A stretch of DNA of 64,000 bases from Rhizobium sp. 007 (GCF_015353075.1 NZ_CP064187.1:2294001-2358000), one strand, 5' to 3'. Shown: positions 27,347 through 37,235, counted from the first letter of the stretch. Notes: a model not told the origin generated them from the letters alone. A program made the numbers and translations.

Positions 27347-27934
27347 TCAAATCTCGTTCTGCGACGTTACGATCCGCGAAACCAGGCCGTAAGCCTTGGC
27401 TTCTTCTGCCGAAAGCCAGTAGTCGCGGTCAGTGTCGGCGGCGATCTTCTCGATCGACTGGCCAGTGGCGGCCGCCATGATCTTGTTCAGCCGCTCGTTC
27501 ATCTTGATGATCTCGCGTGCCTGGATCTCGATGTCGGAGGCCATGCCGCGCGTGCCGCCGGACGGCTGGTGCAGCAGGAAGCGCGTGTTCGGCAGGCAAA
27601 GACGCCGTTCCTTCGGTACCGCGACGTAAATCAGCGCGCCGGCCGAGGCGACCCAGCCGGTGCCGATCATCCAGACCTTTGGCTTGATGAATTTGACCAT
27701 GTCATGGATCGAATCGCCGGATTCGACGTGACCACCGGGCGAACTGACATAGATACGGATGTCCTCGTCGCTGGCTGCGGCAAGCGCCACGAGCTGCGAG
27801 CAGACCTTCTGGGCGATTTCCTGGTTGATCGGCCCGTAGATGAAGATCGAACGCGACTTGAAAAGATTCGCCTCCGTTTCCTTGCCGAGCGGCAGCTCCT
27901 TCGTCTTGTCGTCGTCTTGTTCTTCGTCGTTCAT
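27347..27934 (-). CDS. clpP: ATP-dependent Clp protease proteolytic subunit (ClpP paralogue)
   Basis: Serine peptidase subunit that forms a chambered ring with a Clp ATPase. 195 residues. The triad is visible: Ser97 in GWVASAGAL, His122 in FLLHQPSGG and Asp171 in [12 protein letters not shown]. The acidic N-terminus ([19 protein letters not shown]) and VASAG rather than AASMG separate it from the main ClpP, so it is one of the extra ClpP copies of rhizobia. The start with complement 27932-27934 follows AGAGAGG. No clpX or clpA gene is adjacent. Divergent from a hypothetical gene. Confidence 0.92.
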   Translation of the reverse strand: MNDEEQDDDKTKELPLGKETEANLFKSRSIFIYGPINQEIAQKVCSQLVALAAASDEDIRIYVSSPGGHVESGDSIHDMVKFIKPKVWMIGTGWVASAGALIYVAVPKERRLCLPNTRFLLHQPSGGTRGMASDIEIQAREIIKMNERLNKIMAAATGQSIEKIAADTDRDYWLSAEEAKAYGLVSRIVTSQNEI

Positions 27935-28096
27935 TCGAACCTCTCTTACTTCCAAATCGGGTTCCTCGCACATAGTGCGACTCAATGGGTAAAACAATGC
28001 GGGAAAAAGACAAGGCACGGAACGGGTGAAGATATTCTTATGACAAACCGGCGATATGCTCGCATTCTGCCGGAGAGCTCGAAAGCGGAGGCGAAA

Positions 28097-28822
28097 ATGA
28101 CATCGGAAATGCTGCGCGCGGCTGTCCGCAACAATGCGCTGTGGTGCAATGCCGTCTGTCAGGCACAAGGCGTGTCCGGCGAATTTTCCGCAACCGTCTG
28201 GCTTCACCGCCAGGGCACGCCGCCCTTTTATCCGGACGTCATAACGCTGACGGGCGCTGATAGCGCACGCGAGCAGGAGGAAGCGATCGCTGTGCTGATC
28301 CGCTCGCGAAAAGGCGGCTGGGGCGTCAAGGACAGCTACGCCGCGCTCACCCTTACTCCTCTCGGTTTCGAAATCTTGTTCGAGGCCGAATGGATCGGCA
28401 TCGAGGCGGCGGTTGAGATTCATGCGCCGAAAGAGCATTCCCTGACATGGAAGCGGATCACGACGGCGGTTGAACTCGAGCTTTGGGAAAGAGCCTGGGG
28501 CGCCGGCGAACCGCCGCAGACAACGCCGATCTTCGCTGAACCGCTGCTGCGCAATGCGGATATCGCCTTTCTTGCCGCCTTCGAGAGCGAAGCGCTCTGC
28601 GGCGGCGGCATTCTCAATCGCCAGTCGGATGTGGTCGGCCATTCGAATGTCTTTGCCATCAAAAAGAGCGACCGCGCCGTCCGCGCCGGGCTGGTGCAGA
28701 AGGCGGCCGAGATCTTTCCCGGCATGCCGATCGTCGGCTACGAGCACGGCGAGGATTTGAGCGATGCGCTGGAGCTTGGCTTTACGTCGCTCGGCCCGCT
28801 GCGCGTCTGGGTCCGGTCCTGA
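28097..28822 (+). CDS. Hypothetical protein with GNAT-like C-terminus
   Basis: 241-residue soluble protein. The start is ATG 28097, preceded at five bases by GGAGG; ATG 28040 is in frame but lacks a ribosome site. The C-terminal end ([10 protein letters not shown], then [20 protein letters not shown] and [12 protein letters not shown]) recalls the last strand of acetyltransferases where a GYExG-type motif and LGxLRVW are common, but the acetyl-CoA loop is not clear. Function unknown. It is divergent from the clpP paralogue and 104 bases before DUF2076. Confidence 0.75.
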   Translation: MTSEMLRAAVRNNALWCNAVCQAQGVSGEFSATVWLHRQGTPPFYPDVITLTGADSAREQEEAIAVLIRSRKGGWGVKDSYAALTLTPLGFEILFEAEWIGIEAAVEIHAPKEHSLTWKRITTAVELELWERAWGAGEPPQTTPIFAEPLLRNADIAFLAAFESEALCGGGILNRQSDVVGHSNVFAIKKSDRAVRAGLVQKAAEIFPGMPIVGYEHGEDLSDALELGFTSLGPLRVWVRS

Positions 28823-28926
28823 GCGCCTTACCGAAATGTAACGCGCCGCGGCTTTGAAAAGCCAAAATCCGTTCCTACGTCATCCTCAGGCGGCCATGTC
28901 CGCACGAAAGACACAAGGAGACAGCT

Positions 28927-29694
28927 ATGTCACCGGAAGAACGCCAATTGCTGGCCGGCCTCTTCGACAGGATCCGCACCGCCGCTGCGACACCGCGCGA
29001 CCGCGAAGCGGAGGCCTTCATCGATCAGGGCGTGCGCGAGCAGCCCTATACGACCTATTATCTGGCGCAGGCCGTCATCGTTCAGGAAAAGGGTCTTGAA
29101 GCGGCCGCCAACCACATCAAGGAACTGGAAGAGCGCATCCGCCAGCTCGAGGCCGGCGAAAGCCAACATCACCAGGCCGAACAGGGCGGCGGTTTTTTGA
29201 GCTCGATCTTCGGCACCGGCCAGGCGCAGCAGCCGGCACCGACCTCGGATCCCTGGGGCAATGCGCCGCGCCAGACCATCCATCAAGATCGCGGTTACGA
29301 CGAACCCGTCCGCCCGATGCGACAGCAGCCGAGCGGCCCGTGGGACCCGCAACCCGGCGCACCGTCTGCTGGCGGCAGCTTCCTTCGCGGAGCGCTCGGC
29401 ACCGCCGCCGGCGTGGCGGGCGGCATGCTGCTTGCCAATTCGTTGAGCGGCATCTTCGGCAATCATATGTCGTCGCTCGGCTGGGGCTCGCCTTTTTCCG
29501 GCAGCAACCCTTCTGGCAATGCCGGCGCCCCCACCGAGGAGACCGTCATCAACAACTACGATGGCGATCAGAACCCCCAGGTTGCCGATGACAACAATAA
29601 TAATGACATCCGGCAGGCCGACTACAGCAGCGACGACAACAATGATGACGACGTCGCTAGCGATCAGTCCGGCGACGACAGTTTCGATGTCTGA
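28927..29694 (+). CDS. DUF2076 domain protein
   Basis: 255 residues. The N-terminal DUF2076 block is MSPEERQLLAGLFDRIRTAA followed by QPYTTYYLAQAVIVQEKGLE and a coiled-coil helix (ANHIKELEERIRQLEAGE). The middle is Gln/Pro-rich, then a glycine-rich hydrophobic stretch (RGALGTAAGVAGGMLLANSL) may be a membrane-associated helix. The tail (last 60 residues) is strongly acidic with Asp/Asn repeats. The family is periplasmic or membrane-linked in other bacteria but has no known role. Ribosome site AAGGAGA at 28915-28921 supports the start. Confidence 0.88.
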   Translation: MSPEERQLLAGLFDRIRTAAATPRDREAEAFIDQGVREQPYTTYYLAQAVIVQEKGLEAAANHIKELEERIRQLEAGESQHHQAEQGGGFLSSIFGTGQAQQPAPTSDPWGNAPRQTIHQDRGYDEPVRPMRQQPSGPWDPQPGAPSAGGSFLRGALGTAAGVAGGMLLANSLSGIFGNHMSSLGWGSPFSGSNPSGNAGAPTEETVINNYDGDQNPQVADDNNNNDIRQADYSSDDNNDDDVASDQSGDDSFDV

Positions 29695-29710
29695 TCGATC
29701 GGCCTAAGCC

Positions 29711-30175
29711 TCAGCCGCGGCCGCGATAGGTCGCGACACCTTGGTCGGGCAGCCACACGCCTTCCGGCGGCTTGCCTGTCTGCCAGAAGACGTCGATCGG
29801 AATACCGCCGCGCGGATACCAATAGGCGCCGATCCGTAGCCACTTCGGATCGAGCAGTTCGACGATCCGCTTGGCGATATAGATCGAGCAATCCTCATGG
29901 AAGGCGCCGTGGTTGCGGAAGGAATGCAGGAAGAGCTTCAGCGACTTCGACTCCACCAGCCATTCGTTCGGAATGTAATCGATAACGATATGGGCGAAAT
30001 CCGGCTGGCCGGTCATCGGGCAGAGCGAGGTGAATTCCGGCGCGGTGAAGCGCACCACGTAGTCGGTGCCCGCATGGTTCGACGGCACCCTCTCCAGCAC
30101 CGCCTCTTCCGGCGACTTGGCTGTTTCGGTCTCTTTCCCCAGCATCGACAGGCTGGAAACATCGGTTTTCGGCAT
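29711..30175 (-). CDS. queF: NADPH-dependent 7-cyano-7-deazaguanine (preQ0) reductase
   Basis: Reduces the nitrile of preQ0 to preQ1 in queuosine synthesis. 154 residues, the short homodecameric type. The catalytic Cys52 sits in [14 protein letters not shown], with Asp59 as the proton donor, and the NADPH block [20 protein letters not shown] follows. Its start codon overlaps the stop of the CDF exporter gene (TAATG), so the two are co-translated although functions differ. No other queuosine gene is in the window. Confidence 0.95.
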   Translation of the reverse strand: MPKTDVSSLSMLGKETETAKSPEEAVLERVPSNHAGTDYVVRFTAPEFTSLCPMTGQPDFAHIVIDYIPNEWLVESKSLKLFLHSFRNHGAFHEDCSIYIAKRIVELLDPKWLRIGAYWYPRGGIPIDVFWQTGKPPEGVWLPDQGVATYRGRG

Positions 30176-31089
30176 TAGACGTCCTTTACGACTTTGACGC
30201 GGATCCCATGGGCCCTTTCGCCCTCGGGCTCGACGTGAATGGCAATGCTGGCGCCCGGATGCACCGCGCGGATGGCATCTTCAAGGCAGTCGCAGATATC
30301 GTGCGCCTGCCTTACCGGCATTGCGGCCGGAACCACGAGATGAAAATCGACGAAGGTGACGGACCCCGCCCGGCGGGTCTTCAGGTCGTGAACGCCGATC
30401 GAGCCCGCCGCATGCGTGGCGATCGCCTGCTTGATCGCCTCCTCTTCCTCCGGTTCCACCGCCTGGTCCATCAGCCCACCGATCGAATGCGAGATCACCT
30501 TCCAGCCCTGATAGAGGATGTTGACGGCAACCAGGATCGCAAGCACCGGGTCGAAGATCGGATAGCCGGTCGCGATCGCCAGTAACAGGCCGATCAGCAC
30601 GCCGACGGACGTCACGACGTCCGACATGATATGCTGGCCGTCGGCGGCGAGCGCCGCCGAGCGGTGTTTCCGGCCAGTCCGGATCAGCAGCTGCGCCCAG
30701 ACGGCGTTGATCACGCCCGCCGCGAAATTGATCGCGAGGCCGAGTGCAGGCGCGTCAAGCATGCGCGGCGCCGCCAGATGGCCGATCGCCTCCTTGACGA
30801 TCAAAAGCGCGGCGACCACGATGAGCGCGCCTTCGGTCACCGCCGAGAGATACTCGGCCTTTTGGTGCCCGAACGGATGGTCGTGATCGGCCGGCTTCTG
30901 GGCGTAGCGAATGACGAAATAGGCAATGAAGGCGGCAACGACATTGACGGTCGACTCAAGACCGTCCGAAAGCAGCGCGACCGAGCCGGTGACCCACCAC
31001 GCTGCCATCTTCAGTCCCATGACACCGAGCGATAGCGGAATGCCCCAAAGCGCCAGCCGCTGAACCGCGAGATTGCCTTGTCCGTCCAT
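30175..31089 (-). CDS. Cation diffusion facilitator (CDF) metal exporter
   Basis: Six-helix proton-coupled divalent-metal exporter, 304 residues. Family hallmarks: [18 protein letters not shown] in helix 2, [13 protein letters not shown] in the following loop and [20 protein letters not shown] in helix 5, then a C-terminal cytoplasmic metal-binding domain. In helix 2 the usual metal ligands are partly replaced (SDGLESxxN), so selectivity (Zn, Fe, Mn or Co) is uncertain. Start with complement 31087-31089 follows CAGGGTGA; an earlier in-frame ATG at 31146 has no ribosome site and follows a terminator-like hairpin. Upstream partner of queF. Confidence 0.88.
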   Translation of the reverse strand: MDGQGNLAVQRLALWGIPLSLGVMGLKMAAWWVTGSVALLSDGLESTVNVVAAFIAYFVIRYAQKPADHDHPFGHQKAEYLSAVTEGALIVVAALLIVKEAIGHLAAPRMLDAPALGLAINFAAGVINAVWAQLLIRTGRKHRSAALAADGQHIMSDVVTSVGVLIGLLLAIATGYPIFDPVLAILVAVNILYQGWKVISHSIGGLMDQAVEPEEEEAIKQAIATHAAGSIGVHDLKTRRAGSVTFVDFHLVVPAAMPVRQAHDICDCLEDAIRAVHPGASIAIHVEPEGERAHGIRVKVVKDV

Positions 31090-31158
31090 ATCGATCACCC
31101 TGCCAGCCTCAGTGCGGATGCGAATGAATTGCAGCATTTGGCCCATTCAAACGCAAAA

Positions 31159-31185
31159 CCGCCCGCGCGAAAATCGCGCAGGCGG
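31159..31185 (-). terminator. Terminator-like hairpin in the 5' region of the CDF gene
   Basis: Arms CCGCC-C-GCGCGA (31159-31170) and TCGCGC-A-GGCGG (31174-31185) pair with one mismatch; on the minus strand the stem is followed by TTTTGCGTTTG. It sits 70 bases before the CDF start and about 25 bases downstream of a TATAAT (complement 31208-31213). Confidence 0.5.
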
Positions 31186-31247
31186 CCAATGCGGGTGATA
31201 TGGGGGATTATAGGTATTTTGTCAAATTGGGACGCCCGCGGTATCGA

Positions 31248-31278
31248 TTGACGAAAATTGCATAACACGTTATATAAC
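31248..31278 (+). promoter_or_regulatory. marR promoter with palindromic operator
   Basis: TTGACG (31248-31253) and TATATA (31271-31276) are 17 bases apart, a good sigma-70 match. The -10 box lies inside the perfect palindrome GTTATATAAC (31269-31278), as expected for an operator through which a MarR protein represses itself. Start codon is 26 bases downstream. Confidence 0.6.
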
Positions 31279-31303
31279 TGCTGATTGATTGCGGAGGTTT
31301 CCT

Positions 31304-31792
31304 GTGGTTGACGACGTCGTGCGAACCCTCGGTTTTCTGTGCATGGGCAGCCGTTTCCGCCGCATCGGGGAGCGTCTGCAGGCCGATACCCAGCAGATCA
31401 TCGAAGAATACGGCATCGCCATACAGGCTGCCCAGTATCCCTTTCTCGCAGCACTCGATCGCGCCGGCCCTTTGACGATCGGCGAGCTTGCGCAGGCGGT
31501 CGGCATCACGCAGCCGGGTGCCACCCGGACAGTAAGCCAGTTGCTGGAATTGGGCTTGGTCGACATGCAGGCAGCACCCGACGACCAGCGGCGGCGATTG
31601 ATCTCGCTTTCCCGGAAGGGACAGGAACTCGTCGACTACTCGAAACAATCGGTGTGGCCGCGGATCTCGGCGGCAGTCGCCGATCTTTGCGGCGATCTGA
31701 ACGGACCGATCCTCGCGCAGCTCGCCGCCATCGAGGACGGTCTTACCGAAGCTGCCCTCGCCCGCCGCGCCGCGAAGGAGGAACCGACATGA
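31304..31792 (+). CDS. MarR-family transcriptional regulator
   Basis: 162-residue winged-helix dimer. Start is GTG 31304, placed 7 bases after GGAGG (31293-31297); an in-frame TTG at 31289 would overlap that ribosome site. The DNA-binding region is LTIGELAQAVGITQPGATRT, SQLLELGLV and the wing DDQRRRLISLSRKGQELV. It overlaps the downstream acetyltransferase start by four bases (ATGA), a common MarR-effector-enzyme pairing. Self-control through the palindrome over its -10 box is likely. Confidence 0.9.
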   Translation: MVDDVVRTLGFLCMGSRFRRIGERLQADTQQIIEEYGIAIQAAQYPFLAALDRAGPLTIGELAQAVGITQPGATRTVSQLLELGLVDMQAAPDDQRRRLISLSRKGQELVDYSKQSVWPRISAAVADLCGDLNGPILAQLAAIEDGLTEAALARRAAKEEPT

Positions 31793-32468
31793 GACATATT
31801 CTCGACCGTCCGATCTGGAGCGCGCTCGACACCGCGCATGCGAGCCTCGCCGAAGGCAACGAGAGAGCCCGGCGATACCCGCCGTCCATCGTTCCTTTCG
31901 CAGCTCGGCGGATGAGACGCCGGAAAGTCTCGAGGCATTGGAAAACCTCCCGGAAGCCGACGAAACGATGCTACTTGTCGAAGCCGGCCCGATCGCCATT
32001 CCACGAGGGTTGGCTGCTGTTTCCGAGGCTTTAGCCGTCCAGATGATCGCCGAACGGCGGCATGAGAGGATCACGGATTCACGTATACAGCCGCTGAGCG
32101 AGGCTGACGCCGAGGAGATGCTGGCGCTTGCGACCTTGACCAAGCCCGGTCCATTCACGCGGCGGGCGCAGAGCCTCGGCACCTTCTGGGGGATCAAGGC
32201 TGAAGGCAGGCTCATCGCCATGGCCGGCCAGCGGCTGCGGCAGACCGGCTTTGCGGAACTCAGCGGGCTTTGCACGCATCCGCAATTCCAGCGGCGCGGG
32301 CTTGGAACGTTGCTCTTTCGTTTTGTCGCCGGCGAGATCGCCGCGCGGGGCGAAACGGCGTATCTGCATGCCTATGCAAACAATACGCCGGCAATCGGAC
32401 TCTATAGGTCGCTCGGCTTCAGGCTGCGGTCCGACATGAACCTGCGCGTCGTCAAACGCCGAGCATAA
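31789..32468 (+). pseudogene. GNAT acetyltransferase broken by a one-base deletion
   Basis: Begins MRHILDRPIWSALDTAHASL in one frame; at about 31905-31912 (GCAGCTCGGCGG) the reading must move by one base to continue ADETPESLEALENLPEADET and on to the stop at 32468. Restoring one base gives 226 residues, a normal FR47-like acetyltransferase with acetyl-CoA loop QRRGLGTLLFRFVAGEI and late block ANNTPAIGLYRSLGFRL. The second part alone lacks a good start. It may be a mutation or a sequencing error. Confidence 0.82.
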
Positions 32469-32513
32469 ACGGCCGATCCACGGCAGCGAACCGGCTGAAG
32501 TGCGGGCGTTCGC

Positions 32514-34703
32514 TCAAGCCGCCTTCGTCTTCGCCCTGCGCGCCAGATGCGCCACCACGTTCTCGATCATCCGCATGCCGGCGTCGCCGCCGAGCGTCAT
32601 GATTGATTCCGGGTGGAACTGGACGGCGGCGATCGGCTCCTTCGCATGCTCGATGCCCATGATCGTGCCGTCCTCGCTTTCCGCCGTGATGATGAAATCG
32701 CGCGGCAGGGTCGAGGGATCGGCGAAGATCGAGTGATAGCGGCCGACCGTCACCTCTCTGGCGAGGCCCGAGAAGACGATGCCCGGCTCCAGCACCCGGA
32801 TGCGCGACGGCTTGCCGTGCATCGGCAGCGCCAGATGGCGCAACTCGCCGCCATAGGCTTCGGCGAGCGCCTGTAGGCCGAGGCAGACGCCGAAGATCGG
32901 CAGGTTACGGGCGCGCGCCCTCTTGATCGTCGCCTTGCAATCGAAATCCTTCGGATTGCCAGGTCCCGGCGACAAGACGACGAGGTCCGGGTTCAGCCGG
33001 TCGAAAATCTCCTCCGGCACCGGCGTGCGCACGGTCGAAACCGTCGCTCCGGTCTGGCGGAAGTAATTGGCCAGGGTGTGGACGAAGCTGTCTTCATGGT
33101 CGATCAAGAGGATGTTGACGCCCTTGCCGACGGCGGCAACGTCGCGCTGGATCTTGCCGGCGTTGCCGGTCTTGGCATCGCGGATGGCAGAAAGCATAGC
33201 GGAGGCCTTCAGTTCGGTTTCGGCTTCTTCTTCGTGCGGGTCGGAATCGTTGAGAAGGGTCGCCCCTGCCCTGACTTCGGCGATGCCGTCCTTGATGCGC
33301 ACGGTGCGCAGCGTCAGCCCGGTGTTCATGTCACCGTTGAAGCCGACCATGCCGATCGCCCCACCATACCACGCGCGCGGGCTCTTCTCATGGCTTTCGA
33401 TGAAGCGCATCGCCCAGAGCTTCGGCGCACCGGTGACGGTGACGGCCCAGGCATGCGACAAGAAGCCGTCGAAGGCATCCATGTCATCACGCAAACGCCC
33501 CTCGATATGGTCAACGGTGTGGATGAGGCGCGAATACATCTCGATCTGCCGGCGGCCGATGACCTTGACCGAACCCGGCTCGCAGACGCGGCTCTTGTCG
33601 TTGCGGTCGACGTCCGAGCACATCGTCAGCTCGGATTCGTCCTTCTTGGAGTTGAGCAGCTTCAGTATCTGTTCGCTGTCGGCGATCGGGTCGTCGCCGC
33701 GCTTGATCGTGCCGGAGATCGGGCAGGTCTCGATGCGGCGGCCCGACACGCGCACGAACATTTCCGGCGAGGCGCCGACCAGATATTCCTGGTTTCCGAG
33801 GTTGATGAAGAAGGAATAGGGCGACGGATTGATCGCCTTCAACCGCTTGGAAATATCCGAAGGCTTGCTGTCGCAGCGCTCCATGAATTTCTGCCCCGGC
33901 ACGACCTCGAAGAGATCGCCCTTGCGGAAGCTTTCCTTCGCCTTGACGACGAGTTCGGCATATTCGCCCGGCCGATGATCGCTCTTCGGCGGAATGGCGT
34001 CCGTCTGCTTGAAGGGCTCGGGCGCGATCTCGCCCTTCTTGCCCTCCGTCGTCAGGCCGTCTTTGGCGAAATCATAGCGGTCGATCCAGGCCTTGGCGGA
34101 ATAATTGTCGACGACAAGGATTTCGTCCGGCAGGTAGAGCACCATGTCGCGCTGATCGGAAGGGCGCGTGAGCTTCAGATTGATCGCATCGAACTGGAAG
34201 GCGAGATCGTAGCCGAACGCGCCATAAAGGCCGAGGCTGGCGTCAGCCTGCGAATAAAAGAGGTCGGTGACCGAGCGCAGAACGGTGAAGACCGTCGGCA
34301 TCTTCGAGCGTTCTTCTTCGGTGAAAACGCGATCGGGCATCTTCACCTTGAGATCGAGGCGGCGCGCGGTGGCAGCACCAAGCTCCAGCTCGGCAACGGT
34401 CTTGAGCCGCTCCGTCACGAAGCCGAGCAGCACTTCGCCGCGCTCGTTATAGGCTTCGATCCAGAGGTCGCGCCCGAAAGAGGAGATGCCGAGCGGCGGA
34501 TCGACGACGGCCGTGTCCCAGCGTGTGTAACGACCCGGATATTCGTAGTTGGAGGAAAAGACCGCGCCGCGACGCTCATCGAGCTTGTCGACATAGGAGA
34601 CCACCGCATCGGCATAGGGGATCGCCCTGCGCTGCCGGGTAACGGTAACGCCGCCCCTCGTCTCGTAGATTTCCGCACCATCGTCCCGAAGGATCGTTAC
34701 CAT
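32514..34703 (-). CDS. trpE: Anthranilate synthase, fused TrpE-TrpG
   Basis: Makes anthranilate from chorismate and glutamine, first step of the tryptophan branch. 729 residues: chorismate-binding TrpE part to about residue 510 ([55 protein letters not shown]), then a short linker and a class-I glutamine amidotransferase ([10 protein letters not shown]; nucleophile Cys in [25 protein letters not shown]). This fused trpE(G) gene is characteristic of rhizobia and relatives. Start ATG follows GGAGTGG. Upstream lie a Trp leader peptide and terminator (attenuator). Confidence 0.97.
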   Translation of the reverse strand: MVTILRDDGAEIYETRGGVTVTRQRRAIPYADAVVSYVDKLDERRGAVFSSNYEYPGRYTRWDTAVVDPPLGISSFGRDLWIEAYNERGEVLLGFVTERLKTVAELELGAATARRLDLKVKMPDRVFTEEERSKMPTVFTVLRSVTDLFYSQADASLGLYGAFGYDLAFQFDAINLKLTRPSDQRDMVLYLPDEILVVDNYSAKAWIDRYDFAKDGLTTEGKKGEIAPEPFKQTDAIPPKSDHRPGEYAELVVKAKESFRKGDLFEVVPGQKFMERCDSKPSDISKRLKAINPSPYSFFINLGNQEYLVGASPEMFVRVSGRRIETCPISGTIKRGDDPIADSEQILKLLNSKKDESELTMCSDVDRNDKSRVCEPGSVKVIGRRQIEMYSRLIHTVDHIEGRLRDDMDAFDGFLSHAWAVTVTGAPKLWAMRFIESHEKSPRAWYGGAIGMVGFNGDMNTGLTLRTVRIKDGIAEVRAGATLLNDSDPHEEEAETELKASAMLSAIRDAKTGNAGKIQRDVAAVGKGVNILLIDHEDSFVHTLANYFRQTGATVSTVRTPVPEEIFDRLNPDLVVLSPGPGNPKDFDCKATIKRARARNLPIFGVCLGLQALAEAYGGELRHLALPMHGKPSRIRVLEPGIVFSGLAREVTVGRYHSIFADPSTLPRDFIITAESEDGTIMGIEHAKEPIAAVQFHPESIMTLGGDAGMRMIENVVAHLARRAKTKAA

Positions 34704-34750
34704 TGTTCCACTCCGTTATCGGGGCCTGGACGACAGGCGGCCATTAAAAA

Positions 34751-34782
34751 CAAAAAAAGCCGCCTCGAAGTCTCGGGCGGCT
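34751..34782 (-). terminator. trp attenuator terminator
   Basis: Arms GCCGCC (34759-34764) and GGCGGC (34776-34781), extended by an A-T pair, form a stem; on the minus strand it is followed by seven U (complement of 34752-34758). It lies between the leader peptide and trpE(G). Part of one arm is complementary to GAGGCGGCCTC just after the leader stop, allowing the alternative fold. Confidence 0.88.
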
Positions 34783-34819
34783 CACTCGTCGTCTTTGAAC
34801 ACGATTGGTCGAGGCCGCC

Positions 34820-34864
34820 TCAGCGAGCCCACCACCAAACAGCAATGTTCAACGACGTCTTCAT
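34820..34864 (-). CDS. trpL: trp leader peptide, 14 aa
   Basis: Short coding sequence MKTSLNIAVWWWAR with three consecutive Trp codons (TGG TGG TGG), directly followed by the attenuator stems. The ribosome site CCTCCC complement (GGGAGG on the + strand reads as CCTCCC upstream) is weakly placed, but the layout matches the studied trpLE(G) leader of Sinorhizobium. When Trp-tRNA is scarce the ribosome stalls here and trpE(G) is transcribed. Confidence 0.9.
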   Translation of the reverse strand: MKTSLNIAVWWWAR

Positions 34865-34912
34865 GGGAGGATTGTTAGCGTGAGATTGGGGCAAGCGCAA
34901 GAGCGGTTTTAA

Positions 34913-34956
34913 GCGGGTTCGCTTTCGCCGGCTGGCACCAGTTGAAGCGAACCCGC
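34913..34956 (-). terminator. Long inverted repeat after the heme receptor gene
   Basis: GCGGGTTCGCTT (34913-34924) and AAGCGAACCCGC (34945-34956) are perfect 12-base arms around a 20-base loop, starting 10 bases past the receptor stop on the minus strand. No long U run follows, so it may terminate weakly or protect the mRNA end. Confidence 0.6.
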
Positions 34957-34965
34957 AAAGTCGAA

Positions 34966-37101
34966 CTACCAGTCGAGCTGCTTGCTCAAAGTGATCTTGA
35001 ACGTGCGCCCCTTGGCGTAATCGTTAGACGTATTTTCCCGATAGTATTGATCGAAGAGATTGTTGACGCTGGCCTGGACCTGCCATCCCTGCATCTCACC
35101 GCTCTGCGGCCTCCAGGAGGCGAAGATATCCACGGTCGTCCAATCAGGCGCCGGCACGACGAGATGGTTGGGCGTGGAACCGGAGGATGCAGCCGTTCCG
35201 CGGACGCTGTTCTGCGCCTCGAAGGCATGCGTTACGCGGGTGCCATATTCGATGTCGCGCTCGGGAAGCCGGCCGCCCAGGGTGAAGGCGATCTTGTGGG
35301 CCGGCACGGTCGGCAGCGGCTTGTTGTAGTTCACCCCATCGCTGCGGTCCTGGCCCTGCGTGCCGGTATAGGCAAGCTTGGCGAAGGCGTAGTCCGATTC
35401 GTACGCCCCTTCGACTTCGACGCCATAGATGCGGGCCTTGCCGACATTGTAGAAATAGGAGGACGCGCCCGTGCCCGTGGTAGCGATGAGATTCTCCAGG
35501 TCATTGTAAAAGGCGGTCGTCTTGAAACTGATGTTGTCGCCCGCCTGGAATATGTCATCCCGTGTTGCTGTAAAGCCGACTTCGTAGTTATTGGACTTTT
35601 CCTTCTTGAGGTCCAGGCTTGTTCCTTTGCTCCAGGTGTAGAGCTCATCCAACGTCGGCAGACGTTCGGTGTGGGCAATCGATCCAAAAACGCCGAATTC
35701 GTCGGTGAGCTTGTAATGCGCGGCAAGCTTGGGCGAGAAAGCCTGATCGTTGACGTCGACGGCATTGCTGAAAGCCGCCGTGGAATCGCCGGGCTCTCTC
35801 CAGACGAAGTCGCCGCGAACGCCGCCGATGATGGTCAGCCGCTCGTCATAGACGAATTCGTTCTGCACGAAGAGTCCGACCTTGTTGTCGGTGCCCTCGG
35901 GATGTGTGGCGATCGCACCGGGCGTCGGGCTGGTCGCAAGCGGCGAATCCGCGGTGCGGTCCTGATGGCTCAGTTGGGTGCCGTAAGTCAGGTAGTTTAC
36001 CCAGCTATCGCCGGAGAACTCGGACGTATTCTGGAGATTGGCCTGCCATGTCCGGTAGCCGTAATCGGCATCGATGATGTTCGAAAAACCGCCGAGCGTT
36101 CCATCGCTCTGGTCAACCGAAGTATCAGAGTATGAGAGACTGGCCTTGAGGTCGAGCCACGGATTGTCGCTGACGGGATTTTCGTAGCTCAGTACCGCGG
36201 TATCATCGATTACATGGCGGTCGACAGTACCGAATGCGGCCTGTGTGCCGGTCTGTGCATAGTCCTGGTCGTTAGCATCGCTGTCCCAATGCTGATAGGA
36301 CAAGCGCACCGTTTGCTCGTCGCCATCGCCGAAATGGAAAGTCCCTTTGGCAAGACCTGACCACGACTGGAAGTCGGAGCCCGACAGGTCGGTGCCGTCT
36401 CCCAACTCGAATTGGCTGGACCCACGCTTGTTCAGCATGCCGAGGAATTCGGCGCCTTCGTTGAAGCGATGCGCGAAAATAGACGAGCCGAGGTAGCCGT
36501 TGCCATTTGTTTCATAGCTGCTCTTGAGCCTGAGAGCATTGTCATAACCCTCCTGCAGAAAGTCGGAGGCATCCTTGGTGGTGAAGTTGATGACGCCGCC
36601 GAGGGCACCGGCGCCGTAAAGCGTTGAAGAGGCCGGTCCGCGCAGCACCTCCACGGACTTGTAGAGTTCAGGGTCCGAGAAGAACGATCCCATCCGGTAC
36701 TGTTCGTAGAATTTCTGGGCTCCGTCCACATTCACCACGATGCGCGAGCCGTCGGCGGAATCCTCGGTGGAGCCGATGCCGCGGATATTGAACGCCTCGC
36801 CGAAGACACGGTCGCTGCCGGCAATGGAGACGCCAGGCACATCCTTGAAGATATCCCCGATCGTTTCAGCCTGGAGGTCATCGATATCCTTTTGGTCGAG
36901 AACGGTAACGGCCTGCGGCGTATCGATGGCGATCTTTCGCTGCCCTGCACCGACGACGATCTTTTTAAGGGGCGTTACGCGATCCGTCTTTTGGGAAGCC
37001 GCCTCCTCTTCCTGGCTTTGCGAATACGCCGGGAACCCAGCGCCAAAGACGAACAGTGTAGTGCAAGCCAAAAGAACGGCGCGCGAATTGCGGACAATCA
37101 T
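34966..37101 (-). CDS. shmR: TonB-dependent outer-membrane heme/hemoglobin receptor
   Basis: 711-residue outer-membrane beta-barrel for heme uptake powered by TonB. A signal peptide (cleavage near AYS, residue 27) is followed by a TonB box (LKKIVVGAG), a plug domain (about 60-180: GDIFKDVPGVSIAGSDR, VEVLRGPASSTLYGAGALGG) and a 22-strand barrel ending in a C-terminal aromatic residue (Trp). The late loop block ERLPTLDELYTW is the FRAP-like region of heme receptors. Its place beside trpE(G) is the same as shmR in Sinorhizobium meliloti as I recall it. Two TGA-N9-TCA iron motifs lie upstream. Ligand assignment is by family and synteny. Confidence 0.85.
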   Translation of the reverse strand: MIVRNSRAVLLACTTLFVFGAGFPAYSQSQEEEAASQKTDRVTPLKKIVVGAGQRKIAIDTPQAVTVLDQKDIDDLQAETIGDIFKDVPGVSIAGSDRVFGEAFNIRGIGSTEDSADGSRIVVNVDGAQKFYEQYRMGSFFSDPELYKSVEVLRGPASSTLYGAGALGGVINFTTKDASDFLQEGYDNALRLKSSYETNGNGYLGSSIFAHRFNEGAEFLGMLNKRGSSQFELGDGTDLSGSDFQSWSGLAKGTFHFGDGDEQTVRLSYQHWDSDANDQDYAQTGTQAAFGTVDRHVIDDTAVLSYENPVSDNPWLDLKASLSYSDTSVDQSDGTLGGFSNIIDADYGYRTWQANLQNTSEFSGDSWVNYLTYGTQLSHQDRTADSPLATSPTPGAIATHPEGTDNKVGLFVQNEFVYDERLTIIGGVRGDFVWREPGDSTAAFSNAVDVNDQAFSPKLAAHYKLTDEFGVFGSIAHTERLPTLDELYTWSKGTSLDLKKEKSNNYEVGFTATRDDIFQAGDNISFKTTAFYNDLENLIATTGTGASSYFYNVGKARIYGVEVEGAYESDYAFAKLAYTGTQGQDRSDGVNYNKPLPTVPAHKIAFTLGGRLPERDIEYGTRVTHAFEAQNSVRGTAASSGSTPNHLVVPAPDWTTVDIFASWRPQSGEMQGWQVQASVNNLFDQYYRENTSNDYAKGRTFKITLSKQLDW

Positions 37102-37235
37102 TAAACCAACCCTCTAGGATGAATAGCTACCGGGCTGGCTGGTCGGTGCGCGTCCGGCGCTCGAGGGGCTGGCTAGGCTTTTCGGATTTGCGGCGGGACC
37201 CAACATTCCGCCTTCTTCCTGCCGCATAAAAAACA

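Noticed and set aside
33078..34883. Long open frame of about 600 codons opposite trpE(G)
   Set aside because: It mirrors a strongly supported gene; long antisense frames are common in GC-rich rhizobial DNA and the translation has no recognisable family.
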